The notes under the pieces: generated by a model
What the model was told of the DNA's origin: nothing
Databases searched by the model: none
What the model saw: the letters and a program-made list of their open reading frames with translations, nothing else
Position numbers and translations under genes: made by a program
Shown: piece by piece, positions 17,448 through 27,558 of the stretch
How positions within the stretch are numbered: position 1 is the first letter of the stretch
Layout: every line of letters begins with the position of its first letter
Origin: Roseivirga pacifica
GTDB lineage: Bacteria > Bacteroidota > Bacteroidia > Cytophagales > Cyclobacteriaceae
Assembly (NCBI RefSeq): GCF_900111145.1
Contig: NZ_FOIR01000002.1
Coordinates: 1,116,001 to 1,180,000, forward strand
Direction of reading: 5' to 3'
Length of the DNA stretch: 64,000 bases

Positions 17448-17989
17448 CTAAAGCATTTAGGACTTTCAATGGTTGTAAACTCCCAGCCTACAACCGTTCC
17501 TTTTTCATCATCTGGACACTCAAAATAAAAGCCAACCTCTGGTGGCACTTGTGCCGTAAAAATGCTAGACACGAGCACATGGTTATCGCGCGAGATAACA
17601 TTAATATTATCTTGATCGGAGATGTCAATCGCAACTAAAGACGAATATTGATTGGTATACAATACCCCATCTTTTATCGACACTTGATGACATCCCTTAA
17701 TCCTCAAAAAGCCTAGTTTTTCTGGATTGTTGGGGTCACTATTATCAATTAAGTGAATACCTTCCAAATTCTCCACCACCATCAAAAGGTCTCCAATAAT
17801 ATAAATTTGGCCAGGCTTACCTATCTGTTGTGGTGTTTGTAAAAGTATCTCGAGCGATACATCATTAGCGTATATTGGCTTATAACCCTCTTTTGGCCCA
17901 TCTTCAAAAGTAGGGGTCCAATCATCAGTAGGCCAACAGGCCGAACTTATGATTAGCAGTGTGAGTATTGTAAATAATGAACGCTTCAT
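17444..17989 (-). CDS. Lipoprotein with LVIVD-type repeat
   Basis: The 181-residue protein begins with a signal ending IISSAC (lipid Cys18). The central part has GIHLIDNSDPNNPEKLGFLR and ...VAIDISDQDNI, which are LVIVD-like blades. A Cys pair in the C-terminal segment (ECPDD, SPKCFR) could form a disulfide. It is translationally coupled to the longer LVIVD lipoprotein downstream. No promoter was recognised in the 131-base divergent gap to the Ppx/GppA gene. Confidence 0.72.
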   Translation of the reverse strand: MKRSLFTILTLLIISSACWPTDDWTPTFEDGPKEGYKPIYANDVSLEILLQTPQQIGKPGQIYIIGDLLMVVENLEGIHLIDNSDPNNPEKLGFLRIKGCHQVSIKDGVLYTNQYSSLVAIDISDQDNINVISRDNHVLVSSIFTAQVPPEVGFYFECPDDEKGTVVGWEFTTIESPKCFR

Positions 17990-18120
17990 ACAGAAAATAA
18001 CAGCTTTTAAATCAAGACTAAAAATATTTACGATTAATAAATAGTGAACATCTGCAACATGATTGCACTTATATAGACGCTTGGTATTGAGAAAACCCTA
18101 TATTCAATAAAAAAATATTT

Positions 18121-19020
18121 GTGAAGCTAGCTGCAATTGACATCGGCTCAAATGCCATCCGTTTTCAGATAACCAACATTACTCAATACCAAGGCGAAAC
18201 TTACTTTAAGCGCTTAGAATATGTGCGTTTCCCGCTTCGCCTAGGGCAAGACGTTTTTAAACAAAAAGCCATTGGGCAAGTACTGGAAGATAAGTTTTTA
18301 AAACTAATGCACTCCTTCAAGCTGCTTATTGAGCTGTACGAAGTAGACGATTATTATGCCTGTGCTACTTCTGCTATGCGAGAGGCGAAAAACGGGCGAG
18401 CAATTGCCGAAAAAGTAAAACAACTTTTCGACCTAAAAATCAACATTATTAGTGGCGAAGAAGAAGCCGAGCTGATCAATCGGGTAGTGATGAAGCAACT
18501 TAAATCAGGCACCTTTCTGCACATTGATGTGGGTGGTGGTAGTACTGAGTTTAACTTGATTAAGAAAGGGGAAAGAAAGCTTTCCAAGTCATTCAAAATT
18601 GGTTCTGTTAGAAGTATAAGCAAGAAAAGTCTGAAAAGAGAATTCGACACCATGGCCAATTGGCTTATCACCAACATCGCCAACAACTACCAAAATGTAA
18701 CAGCCGTGGGCACAGGCGGCAACATCAATAAACTGTACGAGCTATCTAACACCAAGTCGAAAACCAGAACCCTTTCGCTAGAAAAACTGGAAGAAGTACA
18801 GGCGCTGTTAAAAGGTCTAACTACCGAAGAAATGATTTACCGGCTTCACTTAAACCCTGACAGGGCCGATGTAATACTACCCGCTTCAAAAATCTACAAA
18901 CTAGCAATGCAGTCGGTATATGCCAATAAAATCATAGTACCAGATGTTGGCTTGAAAGACGGCATAATGCATATGCTCTACGAGCGTAATCTGGGCGAAA
19001 ATCAAAGAATGTTTAAATAA
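18121..19020 (+). CDS. Exopolyphosphatase/GppA-family phosphatase, short form
   Basis: This 299-residue ASKHA-fold protein begins with GTG. The phosphate-1 motif is AAIDIGSNAIRFQI, and the second phosphate loop is HIDVGGGSTEFNLI around residue 140. It contains only the catalytic Ppx/GppA core and lacks the C-terminal HD-like domain of E. coli Ppx, as is common in Bacteroidota. It hydrolyses polyphosphate or pppGpp; which one cannot be told. No ATG near 18121 keeps the first strand, so GTG is the best start. It converges on gyrB across a shared terminator. Confidence 0.9.
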   Translation: MKLAAIDIGSNAIRFQITNITQYQGETYFKRLEYVRFPLRLGQDVFKQKAIGQVLEDKFLKLMHSFKLLIELYEVDDYYACATSAMREAKNGRAIAEKVKQLFDLKINIISGEEEAELINRVVMKQLKSGTFLHIDVGGGSTEFNLIKKGERKLSKSFKIGSVRSISKKSLKREFDTMANWLITNIANNYQNVTAVGTGGNINKLYELSNTKSKTRTLSLEKLEEVQALLKGLTTEEMIYRLHLNPDRADVILPASKIYKLAMQSVYANKIIVPDVGLKDGIMHMLYERNLGENQRMFK

Positions 19021-19021
19021 A

Positions 19022-19044
19022 AAAAGAGGCACTTGGCCTCTTTT
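19022..19044. terminator. Bidirectional terminator between ppx-like gene and gyrB
   Basis: AAAAGAGGC-ACTTG-GCCTCTTTT is a perfect 9-bp stem with a 5-base loop and A/T runs on both sides. It lies 1 base after the plus-strand stop and 24 bases from the gyrB stop, so it can serve both convergent genes. Confidence 0.85.
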
Positions 19045-19067
19045 CAATGTATCTATAGTGGTAGAAA

Positions 19068-21029
<1,962 letters not shown>

Positions 21030-21131
21030 TCAAAAAAACTACTAAATGTGCGGCTAGTGATTGACTAAGATATCTGTCGATTAGAGGTGTTCACACCAGC
21101 CCAAACAAAGCACGAATATAAGTAAATTTGA

Positions 21132-21500
21132 TCAGTAATTGCCTACTGAAAGCATAACTAATGTGCAGGCTTCCTGACATTCAATTCCGGCCTTTTCAGC
21201 CATTTGCTTAAACTCCTGATTTTCAGTACCTGGGTTAAAAACTATGCGTTTCGGATTAAGCGACAGAAAGTACTGATAGTGTGCTTTTTGGCGTGTTGGA
21301 TTGATGTACAAAGTGATGGTATCTACTTCCTCGATTTTGGGCTCATCATTTATATCCAATATTTCTCTACCCAATACCTCACCCTCTTGAATGCCGAGCG
21401 GCACAAATTCAAAAGCACGTTCAGCCAACATTGCTGCTGCTTTTTGTGCATACCTACCAGGTTTTGGCGCACTCCCTACAATTACCGTTTTACCTTTCAC
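21132..21500 (-). CDS. CoA-binding (Rossmann) domain protein
   Basis: The 122-residue single-domain protein starts MKGKTVIVGSAPKPGRYAQK, and the strand-loop VGSAPKPGRY corresponds to the CoA_binding_2 (PF13380, YccU-like) nucleotide loop. NPTRQKAHYQYFLSLNPKRI and FNPGTENQEF are typical second-half motifs. The family binds CoA, but its physiological role is unknown. It may be co-transcribed with gyrB downstream. Confidence 0.85.
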   Translation of the reverse strand: MKGKTVIVGSAPKPGRYAQKAAAMLAERAFEFVPLGIQEGEVLGREILDINDEPKIEEVDTITLYINPTRQKAHYQYFLSLNPKRIVFNPGTENQEFKQMAEKAGIECQEACTLVMLSVGNY

Positions 21501-21532
21501 TTATTTTAACTGATTAATATAGAATACCTTAC

Positions 21533-21540
21533 TATTTTTG
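21533..21540 (+). promoter_or_regulatory. Candidate -7 box for the exported thioredoxin gene
   Basis: TATTTTTG fits TAnnTTTG. A near-consensus CTG sits 20 bases upstream in place of TTG. The leader to the ATG at 21596 would be about 50 bases. Confidence 0.35.
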
Positions 21541-21595
21541 CACGTTCAATACGCTTACGCAAGTATTGGCGTTTGACTAGCAAAACAAGGCAAAA

Positions 21596-22801
21596 ATGAA
21601 GGTTTTCCAATTTATCGTTTCACTTCTTCTTATCAGCAACTTGGCCATAGCCAACGATTTAGAGACCATAGACTTTATAGAAGTTAGCAGCGAAAAAGAG
21701 TGGAAAAAAGCCTTCGAAAAAGCAAAAGCCGACAACAAGGTCGTTTTTGTTGATGTTTATACCGACTGGTGCGGCTACTGCCACAAGCTCGACAATGAGG
21801 TTTACACCAACGAGCAAGTGATCAGCTATTTCAACGAGAATTTCATTAATATCAAATTTGATGCGGAAACTCAATGGGGCTACCAAAAGGCACAAGCCTA
21901 TGCGGTTGACGGCTACCCTACCCTACTTTTTCTGACAACCAACGAAGATGTTTACGAAGAAATTGGCGGTTTTGTACCGAGCCCTACCTTATTAGCCTAT
22001 GCCGAAGAAGTTCAGTCTAGCTGGGTAAAACTGCCAATTTTGGCGGCCCAATATGAGCGCGGCACCACCTCAAAAGGCGAAACATTAGAATACATTGACG
22101 CGCTAGAAAGAAGGGATGTGGAAAAAGCCAACGAAGTTGCCGCCACATACCTAAAAGGATTGAACGATGCGGATTATTTGGAAATAGAAACCCTTTGGTT
22201 AGCCAGCAGGTTCGAGAATTATTTGGAAGCAGAGACTTATATGTACATCACTGCTCATAAAGATTTGATGGTAGAAACTCACGGCCAAAGCGAATACGAA
22301 GACTACATTAAAGCTGTTTACAACGACAATCTTTTGTTAGCCATTAAATACGGTGATGAAACATTGCTGAATCGCATTGTGATTGAGCTTATCCCTGAGT
22401 TTGTACCGGAAACAGAACAAGCTGAGGCGGCTTACATTACCAAAACACTTTACTACGGCCAGCGAGAGGATTTTGACAATTATGTAATTGAGAGCAATGC
22501 CTATTTGAACAATCATGTACTACCCGAAGACAAAAAGAACTTCATGTTTTCTCAAGCGGTAGAAATTCTCAACAATTACGAATCGAAAAGGCTCTACGAA
22601 CACGCTGTTGACTTATTGAAACAGTGCCGCAGAATGGATAAAGACAACTTTGAAGTTGCCTCGCTACTTGTATACACCTACGCACTGTTAGGTGATAAAA
22701 AGCAAGCGAACGAAAGCCTTCTTTTAGCCGAAGATTTAGCTGACTCTGATGAAAAATCGGCTATAGTTGCGGACTTAAAACAAGTTGTTAGCAGTATTTA
22801 G
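21596..22801 (+). CDS. Exported thioredoxin-fold protein with helical C-terminal domain
   Basis: The 401-residue protein has a signal peptide (about residues 1-19). A thioredoxin-like domain has the active site YTDWCGYCHKL, with cis-Pro region DGYPTLLFLT at about residue 105. From about residue 150 the sequence is alpha-helical and resembles TPR or Sel1-like repeats (RLYEHAVDLLKQCRRMDKDN...). It probably acts as a periplasmic disulfide reductase or isomerase; its partners are unknown. The stop lies 1 base from the convergent stop of the FAD oxidoreductase. Confidence 0.85.
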   Translation: MKVFQFIVSLLLISNLAIANDLETIDFIEVSSEKEWKKAFEKAKADNKVVFVDVYTDWCGYCHKLDNEVYTNEQVISYFNENFINIKFDAETQWGYQKAQAYAVDGYPTLLFLTTNEDVYEEIGGFVPSPTLLAYAEEVQSSWVKLPILAAQYERGTTSKGETLEYIDALERRDVEKANEVAATYLKGLNDADYLEIETLWLASRFENYLEAETYMYITAHKDLMVETHGQSEYEDYIKAVYNDNLLLAIKYGDETLLNRIVIELIPEFVPETEQAEAAYITKTLYYGQREDFDNYVIESNAYLNNHVLPEDKKNFMFSQAVEILNNYESKRLYEHAVDLLKQCRRMDKDNFEVASLLVYTYALLGDKKQANESLLLAEDLADSDEKSAIVADLKQVVSSI

Positions 22802-22802
22802 C

Positions 22803-24377
22803 CTAAGCCTTTTTATAGAGTGAAATCAATGCATCGGCACATTTCTCTCCGTCCATAGCAGCCGATAGAATACCCCCGGCATAACCAGCTCCTTCTCCGC
22901 ATGGAAAAAGTCGCTTAATCTGTACATGCTCGCAAGTTTCCCTATCGCGAGGGATACGCACCGGTGAAGATGTTCGGCTTTCCACCCCAACTATCTGCGC
23001 TTCGTTGGTATAGTAGCCATTCATTTTTTTGCCGAAAGCTTTAAAGGCCTTTCTCAATCTTTCATGCACAAAATCTGGCAGTACTTCATTCATAGAAACG
23101 GAAGCCAGGCCGGGCTGATACGAAGTATCATTCAGTGAGCCAGACACCTTGTTTTGCACAAAATCCACCATTCGCTGGGCTGGAGCCACCTGCGTACCTC
23201 CCGCTACATTACAGGCGCGCTTCTCGACTTCCTGTTGGAAGGCGAGCCCGGCCAAAGGACCAAACTTTTCATAAGTCTTCAAGTCTTCTAATTCAATGGC
23301 TGTTACAATTCCAGAATTGGCAAACTTAGAATCTCTTCTCGATGGACTCATTCCATTCACAACCACCTCACCTGGAGCTGTTGCGGCCGGCACTATAAAA
23401 CCGCCCGGACACATACAAAAACTAAAGACCCCACGCTGCTTGTTATCAAAATATGTTTGGTGAACCAAGGCATATGAAGAAGCCGGTAGCCATGGACCTC
23501 TATCTGTTTCGCAATGGTATTGAATTTTATCAATCAAGGCTTGCGGATGCTCAATTCTTACCCCTAAAGCAAATGGTTTTGCTTCTATAAACACTTGCTT
23601 TTGGTGCAGTAAATGAAATATATCGCGGGCTGAATGACCCGTAGCCAATATCACTCCTAAGCCGGTGAGTTTAGTCCCACCACCCAATACCACTCCTTTC
23701 ATTTCATCTCCATCCAAAACAAAGTCAGTAACCTTGGTATCGAAATGAATTTCACCACCAGCGCCTAAAATCGACTCGCGGATTTCCTGAACCACCTTGG
23801 GTAGTTTATTGGTGCCTATGTGCGGGTGCGAATCGACCAAAATCTGATCTGTGGCTCCGTGTGCCACGAGTATTTCTAGCGATTTTTGAATATCCCCACG
23901 CTTCTTCGATCGCGTATAAAGCTTCCCATCAGAATAAGTACCTGCACCTCCTTCGCCAAAACAATAGTTACTTTCAGGGTTCACCGTTTGCTCTTTGTTA
24001 ATAGCAGCCAAATCCCTTCTTCTATTACGCACATCACTTCCGCGCTCAATCACTATGGGCTTAAACCCCAACTCTACACAGCGCAAGGCAGCAAACATAC
24101 CGGCTGGACCAAAGCCCACAATAATTACGGGTTCAGCATTTTTTACATTCGGATAATCACGCTGATATGAAATTACGGGGGGCAGCTCTTCTTGCACAGA
24201 AACCAGCGCCTGTATATTTACTTTAACGTTTTTGGAACGTGCATCAATTGATCGCTTTAAAGCACGAACCTGAGCTGTGCTATCCGAAACTTTAGCACGC
24301 TTAAGTACAGCAGCTTCAAATTGTGCTTCATCAAAGGCCTCTTCGGGGCGAAGAACCAAATTCAGTGTTTTCTTCAT
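22803..24377 (-). CDS. NAD(P)/FAD-dependent oxidoreductase of the COG2509 type
   Basis: This 524-residue flavoprotein starts with a small ferredoxin-like or helical region (residues 1-80). The FAD-binding loop is VIIVGFGPAGMFAALRC. Further landmarks are CFGEGGAGTYSDGKLYTR, GVILATGHSARDIFHLL, FCMCPGGFIVPAA and the C-terminal FPCGEGAGYAGGILSAAMDG. This order is that of the uncharacterised FAD-dependent dehydrogenases (COG2509). The substrate is not known. It has no partner gene here and is transcribed alone. Confidence 0.88.
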   Translation of the reverse strand: MKKTLNLVLRPEEAFDEAQFEAAVLKRAKVSDSTAQVRALKRSIDARSKNVKVNIQALVSVQEELPPVISYQRDYPNVKNAEPVIIVGFGPAGMFAALRCVELGFKPIVIERGSDVRNRRRDLAAINKEQTVNPESNYCFGEGGAGTYSDGKLYTRSKKRGDIQKSLEILVAHGATDQILVDSHPHIGTNKLPKVVQEIRESILGAGGEIHFDTKVTDFVLDGDEMKGVVLGGGTKLTGLGVILATGHSARDIFHLLHQKQVFIEAKPFALGVRIEHPQALIDKIQYHCETDRGPWLPASSYALVHQTYFDNKQRGVFSFCMCPGGFIVPAATAPGEVVVNGMSPSRRDSKFANSGIVTAIELEDLKTYEKFGPLAGLAFQQEVEKRACNVAGGTQVAPAQRMVDFVQNKVSGSLNDTSYQPGLASVSMNEVLPDFVHERLRKAFKAFGKKMNGYYTNEAQIVGVESRTSSPVRIPRDRETCEHVQIKRLFPCGEGAGYAGGILSAAMDGEKCADALISLYKKA

Positions 24378-24529
24378 GGTGTAGAGTATTTATCTCTAAA
24401 TCTGCCGCAAGTTACAAAGAAGCATTAACTCCTTTATCTACAACTGCAATTTTCAAAGCTTACAACTAATCCACACCCCACTGTGTCAAAGGGTTAAGAA
24501 CAACTAAAAACCACTAAAAAACTCACTCA

Positions 24530-24892
24530 ATGAAAAAAGCATTCTACATCTCCGTAATGTCACTCTTTGTACTTCTGGGCTGTGAAGATGGCTCACCGGA
24601 AATTTGCGGAACTAATCTGGAATCAGAAGAAAATAGCTGGCTAAGGACGGAGATTCAAAACATAGAAAACTCTGGGCTAAAAGACGCCTTCTATATCGTA
24701 AGAGCCACTTACCAAAACCAAACTGTATTTGTGTTTGATAATTGCTGCCACCAATGCGGAACAGTAATTCCCGTTTACACATGTGACGGTACATCACTTG
24801 GACATCTTGGTGCAGAGGTAGATCCTGACAAACTTAAAAACAAGGAAGTCTTCTGGAAGACTGAAAACAATCAGTGCACCGACCTAGACTAA
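24530..24892 (+). CDS. Small Cys-rich lipoprotein, unknown function
   Basis: The 120-residue protein has a signal ending FVLLGC (lipid Cys18). Further cysteines lie in EICGTN, NCCHQCGT, VYTCDGT and NQCTDLD, which could form two or three disulfides. No family is recognised. Its last 4 bases overlap the convergent stop of the four-helix-bundle gene. The 150-base gap upstream (24378-24529) contains no recognisable site. Confidence 0.7.
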   Translation: MKKAFYISVMSLFVLLGCEDGSPEICGTNLESEENSWLRTEIQNIENSGLKDAFYIVRATYQNQTVFVFDNCCHQCGTVIPVYTCDGTSLGHLGAEVDPDKLKNKEVFWKTENNQCTDLD

Positions 24893-25323
24893 AACAACTC
24901 AGCTTGAAAACCCTGAGTTGAAGTAAAAGTAATTGGCTTTCTGTTTTTAGCAGAAAGTCCCAAACGTGATTGCTTAGCCGGCTTTTTAAAACTTCGGCCC
25001 TCTCCCTTTGCCAATGCCAACTGAATCAACGCATGCTCCTGCTCAATTAGCTGGCGAAAGTTGGCGACTTCAGCAGCGTCTGAACCTATGGTTTCGAGCT
25101 TAGCATTAATCGATACAACTGCTTCCAAAGCATCACCCAATCCCTTTTGGTTTTCGGTACCCGAGTAGTGGGCTATACTTGACGGAATACCGATTGCCAA
25201 TAGGTTAATTTCCTTAACCAAACCTGCCATATCGGTTCGGGCATATGCATCACTCAACTGGTGTGCTGCAGTCACTAGCTGCATGCCTTGCTTTAGTACT
25301 TTGAGATTATTAAACCCTTTCAT
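24889..25323 (-). CDS. Four-helix-bundle protein, S23/Avd-like (23S intervening-sequence protein fold)
   Basis: The 144-residue protein matches the pattern of PF05635/TIGR02436. It has FNNLKVLKQGMQLVTAAHQL in place of the usual F-L-V-x-A helix, then the IPSSIAHYSGTENQKG turn (family: IPSNIAEGSGR), then SINAKLETIG (family: GSLxELET). The basic C-terminal tail (RSFKKPAKQSRLGLSAKNRK) could bind nucleic acid. Proteins of this fold are encoded in 23S rRNA intervening sequences and, as Avd, in diversity-generating retroelements. There is no rRNA or reverse transcriptase here. It lies directly downstream of a structured segment and a 2H-like gene, all in the same direction. Confidence 0.7.
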   Translation of the reverse strand: MKGFNNLKVLKQGMQLVTAAHQLSDAYARTDMAGLVKEINLLAIGIPSSIAHYSGTENQKGLGDALEAVVSINAKLETIGSDAAEVANFRQLIEQEHALIQLALAKGEGRSFKKPAKQSRLGLSAKNRKPITFTSTQGFQAELF

Positions 25324-25355
25324 TTTTACACCTTTTTAAATAGACCAAAAACTGT

Positions 25356-25473
25356 CGGTTAGCCTCGCCTACCCTTGCTGAAAGCACGCAACAAGGGCAG
25401 ATCAACCCTTTGATTAGCGAGGCACTTCCGGCCAATGGCCGGTTCACCTAAACATGATGGCACCACCCATCAT
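25356..25473 (-). ncRNA. Candidate structured RNA between the 2H-like and four-helix-bundle genes
   Basis: Five stems can be drawn in the 152-base gap. A: GCCTCGC at 25362-25368 with GCGAGGC at 25417-25423, enclosing B and C. B: CCCTTG 25372-25377 with CAAGGG 25392-25397. C: ATCAA 25401-25405 with TTGAT 25410-25414. D: CCGGCC 25428-25433 with GGCCGG 25437-25442. E: ATGATGG 25454-25460 with CCATCAT 25467-25473. A, B and C form a three-way junction. This is far more structure than other gaps of the window show. It is not a tRNA (only two internal arms) and matches no RNA class I recognise. The strand is inferred from the flanking genes. Confidence 0.55.
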
Positions 25474-25475
25474 TT

Positions 25476-26087
25476 TTACTCATACAAGCCCAACATCTCC
25501 TTTTGCGACTTAGCAAAAGGCAGGGCCGTTAAATGCTCCCAAGTAGTAAAAGGAGCCTTCCTTTTAAGCACGTGCAAACGGCTTATTCTAAAATTATTAG
25601 TATATGGTACGTGTTCGTAATCACGAATAGCCTCTAAGAATTGAAGCGGGGTTAACCGCTGCCCGATGGTAAGCATTGGCTCGTACTTTTTATTGAGAAA
25701 AGCCAAAGAGACCAACTCCTTAAACAAGCGCAAACGCAGCGAATCATAAACTCCAATTAACGACTGCTTATTCAGCACTTCCAAATACACATTCCGACTT
25801 GTGCCATCGAATGAAAAACCATTCAAAAACACCTCAAAACTGTTTATATGAGTCAAAACATCTTGCGTGGCTTCTAACAATCGCTCCTCTCTTTCTTCTG
25901 ATTGAAAGAAAGACATCAAGCGAATGTGCGCACAAGAATTCTGCCCCGAATAAGCTCCATACCTTCTAAAGAAGTCCTTCTTAAACATCTTTACTTCATC
26001 ACCAATTTCAGCATAAGGCAAGGCAATAATCATGTACTCGCTTAAAGCACTATATGAAAACATCGGTCGCATTTTGTTCATGTTCAT
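25476..26087 (-). CDS. Degenerate 2H-phosphoesterase / 2'-5' RNA ligase-like protein
   Basis: The 203-residue protein follows the layout of Bacteroidota 2'-5' RNA ligase-like proteins. It has EYMIIALPYAEIGDEV at the start, first motif A-H54-I-R56-L-M-S-F-F (family HxTxxxF), then FEVFLNGFSFDGTSRNVYLE, then P-M138-L-T-I where the family has P-H-L-T-I. A C-terminal RISRLHVLKR strand follows. The second catalytic His is therefore Met and the first motif Thr is Arg, so cyclic-phosphodiesterase or ligase activity is doubtful. RNA binding could remain (inference). A TAnnTTTG box ends 4 bases before the ATG. The gene is divergent from the YdeI-like gene at 26220. Confidence 0.75.
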   Translation of the reverse strand: MNMNKMRPMFSYSALSEYMIIALPYAEIGDEVKMFKKDFFRRYGAYSGQNSCAHIRLMSFFQSEEREERLLEATQDVLTHINSFEVFLNGFSFDGTSRNVYLEVLNKQSLIGVYDSLRLRLFKELVSLAFLNKKYEPMLTIGQRLTPLQFLEAIRDYEHVPYTNNFRISRLHVLKRKAPFTTWEHLTALPFAKSQKEMLGLYE

Positions 26088-26091
26088 GAAT

Positions 26092-26099
26092 CAAATATA
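26092..26099 (-). promoter_or_regulatory. -7 box immediately before the 2H-like gene
   Basis: On the minus strand TATATTTG (TAnnTTTG) is followed by only ATTC before the ATG at 26087. A TTG lies 17 bases upstream. Transcription would start at or next to the ATG, implying a leaderless mRNA unless translation begins at Met3 or Met6. Confidence 0.5.
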
Positions 26100-26219
26100 C
26101 TAATTATCTTAGTTTACAAAACTATTTTTATTAGTAATAAAAACTAAATGGCCTCAACAGTCAAAAACGATTGCCAATTGCTAATTTTTTTAGCACCTTG
26201 AAGCCTTACTTTTTTTGAG

Positions 26220-26816
26220 ATGGAGAAAAACAAAACCGTTGAAGAATACCTGGCAAAGCAGGAACTCTGGAAAGACTCACTACAACTTTTAAGGGAATTG
26301 ATTACCGCAGAGCCCTTTACTGAGACTGTAAAATGGGGCATTCCGGTTTACACTATTAATGGCAAAAACGTAGTGGGTATTGGTGCATTCAAATCATACG
26401 TTGGTTTATGGTTTTACCAAGGCGTGTTTTTGAAGGACCCGCACAACAAACTACTCAATGCACAGGAAGGCAAAACCCAAGCCATGAGGCAGTGGCGCTT
26501 TGAAAGTCTGGAAGAAATTCAAAAAGATGCCCCAATCGTTAATGCGTATTTAAAAGAAGCCATCGCCAATCAGAAAAAAGGCAAGGAAGTAAAGCCCAGC
26601 AAAAAGCCATTGATAATTCCATCTGCGCTGCAAGCTGAACTTGATAAAGACAGTGACTTAAAAGCATCTTTCGAAGCTTTAAGCCTAACCAATAAGCGCG
26701 ACTTTGCCGAGCACATTAGTACTGCAAAGCAAGAAGCCACCGTGCAGCGCAGGCTCGAAAAGATCCTTCCAATGATTTCTGAGGGCATTGGACTGAATGA
26801 CAAGTATAAGAAGTGA
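26220..26816 (+). CDS. YdeI-like protein (DUF1801 plus OmdA-type C-terminus)
   Basis: The 198-residue protein has a DUF1801 domain (ETVKWGIPVYTINGKNVVGIGAFKSYVGLWF) and a C-terminal YdeI/OmdA region (SFEALSLTNKRDFAEHISTAKQEATVQRRLEKI). Its function is unknown; family members are linked to stress survival in Bacillus and Salmonella. It is a single gene here and the third paralogue of the pair at 37877 and 38460. Here the usual second-half GRQRGY motif is replaced by TNKRDF. Confidence 0.85.
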   Translation: MEKNKTVEEYLAKQELWKDSLQLLRELITAEPFTETVKWGIPVYTINGKNVVGIGAFKSYVGLWFYQGVFLKDPHNKLLNAQEGKTQAMRQWRFESLEEIQKDAPIVNAYLKEAIANQKKGKEVKPSKKPLIIPSALQAELDKDSDLKASFEALSLTNKRDFAEHISTAKQEATVQRRLEKILPMISEGIGLNDKYKK

Positions 26817-26836
26817 GGCTGAGTTGGAAAGTTAAG

Positions 26837-26898
26837 AGGTGATGAAGTAAAGGGGTTAATAGGTTATGAAGTAAAGGGGTTAATAGGTTATGAAGTTA
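26837..26898. repeat. 24-bp tandem repeat, 2.6 copies
   Basis: The unit AGGTKATGAAGTAAAGGGGT plus TAAT (24 bases) occurs at 26837-26860, 26861-26884 and partially at 26885-26898. It differs by one G/T change between copies. It follows the YdeI-like stop by 20 bases, in a 130-base gap with no gene. Confidence 0.9.
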
Positions 26899-26947
26899 GC
26901 GCCCACAAAATTCCTAAAAAGTCAAAAACAGAAGTAAAACCAAAACA

Positions 26948-27436
26948 TTGATCAACATACGAAGAATTGAATATAGACTTAATGAAAACCCTGAACAGAC
27001 TTTTACTAGACTGAAATGGGCAGTAGAACAAGTTGACACTTTATTAACATCATTATTGACTAATTCAACCTTAGACACCAACCGCCCTTGGGTAGGAGTT
27101 CTTTGCAAAGAGAGACTTAGCTTCAGTTTAATAGAACCTAAAAGCATGATTAGCCCAAATCCACTTCAACTAGTGGTAAAAGGCGAGGTATCAAATGAAA
27201 ACAAAAACACAATTATAAGGCTTAGGATTCAGCTTGGGCCATACCCTACTATATTCTTAGGGTTAACTTTCATTCTCATCATCGCGCTTTTTACTTCAAC
27301 CCTGGTGAATTTAGGTACAAAAGAAATGTTGGGCGCTACTTTTACAGTACTTATCCTTTTCACCTTAATTGCAGTACTAACAAACAGAGCTCTTCTTAAA
27401 ACAGAAACAAAACTAGATCAGTTATTTGATGAATGA
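26948..27436 (+). CDS. Hypothetical protein with two C-terminal membrane helices
   Basis: The 162-residue frame begins with TTG at 26948. Residues about 97-118 (TIFLGLTFILIIALFTSTLV) and 126-147 are hydrophobic and likely membrane-spanning. The N-terminal part is soluble, with no recognised domain. No ATG upstream keeps the frame. The TTG start and lack of homology signals make this less certain than its neighbours. Confidence 0.55.
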   Translation: MINIRRIEYRLNENPEQTFTRLKWAVEQVDTLLTSLLTNSTLDTNRPWVGVLCKERLSFSLIEPKSMISPNPLQLVVKGEVSNENKNTIIRLRIQLGPYPTIFLGLTFILIIALFTSTLVNLGTKEMLGATFTVLILFTLIAVLTNRALLKTETKLDQLFDE

Positions 27437-27502
27437 TTCAAAGACATATATACCGATACAATTACCCCCTCCACCATCAGTATCCACACCGATGGCAAAA
27501 AC

Positions 27503-27534
27503 AAAAAAGCCTTCCCGATTAACGAGAAGGCTTT
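27503..27534 (-). terminator. Intrinsic terminator of mdh
   Basis: AAAGCCTTC pairs with GAAGGCTTT around an 11-base A/T-rich interior. On the minus strand it is followed by a run of T with one G, 24 bases past the mdh stop. Confidence 0.8.
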
Positions 27535-27558
27535 CCTTTATCTTAAAACTGAGTGCTA

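Noticed and set aside
25356-25473. tRNA or attC site
   Set aside because: The closing stem encloses only two arms, with a 14-base loop on one; no CCA, anticodon arm or T-loop, and no integrase nearby.
24889-26087. Diversity-generating retroelement
   Set aside because: An Avd-like protein is present, but there is no reverse transcriptase, no template/variable repeat pair and no C-type lectin target within this window.
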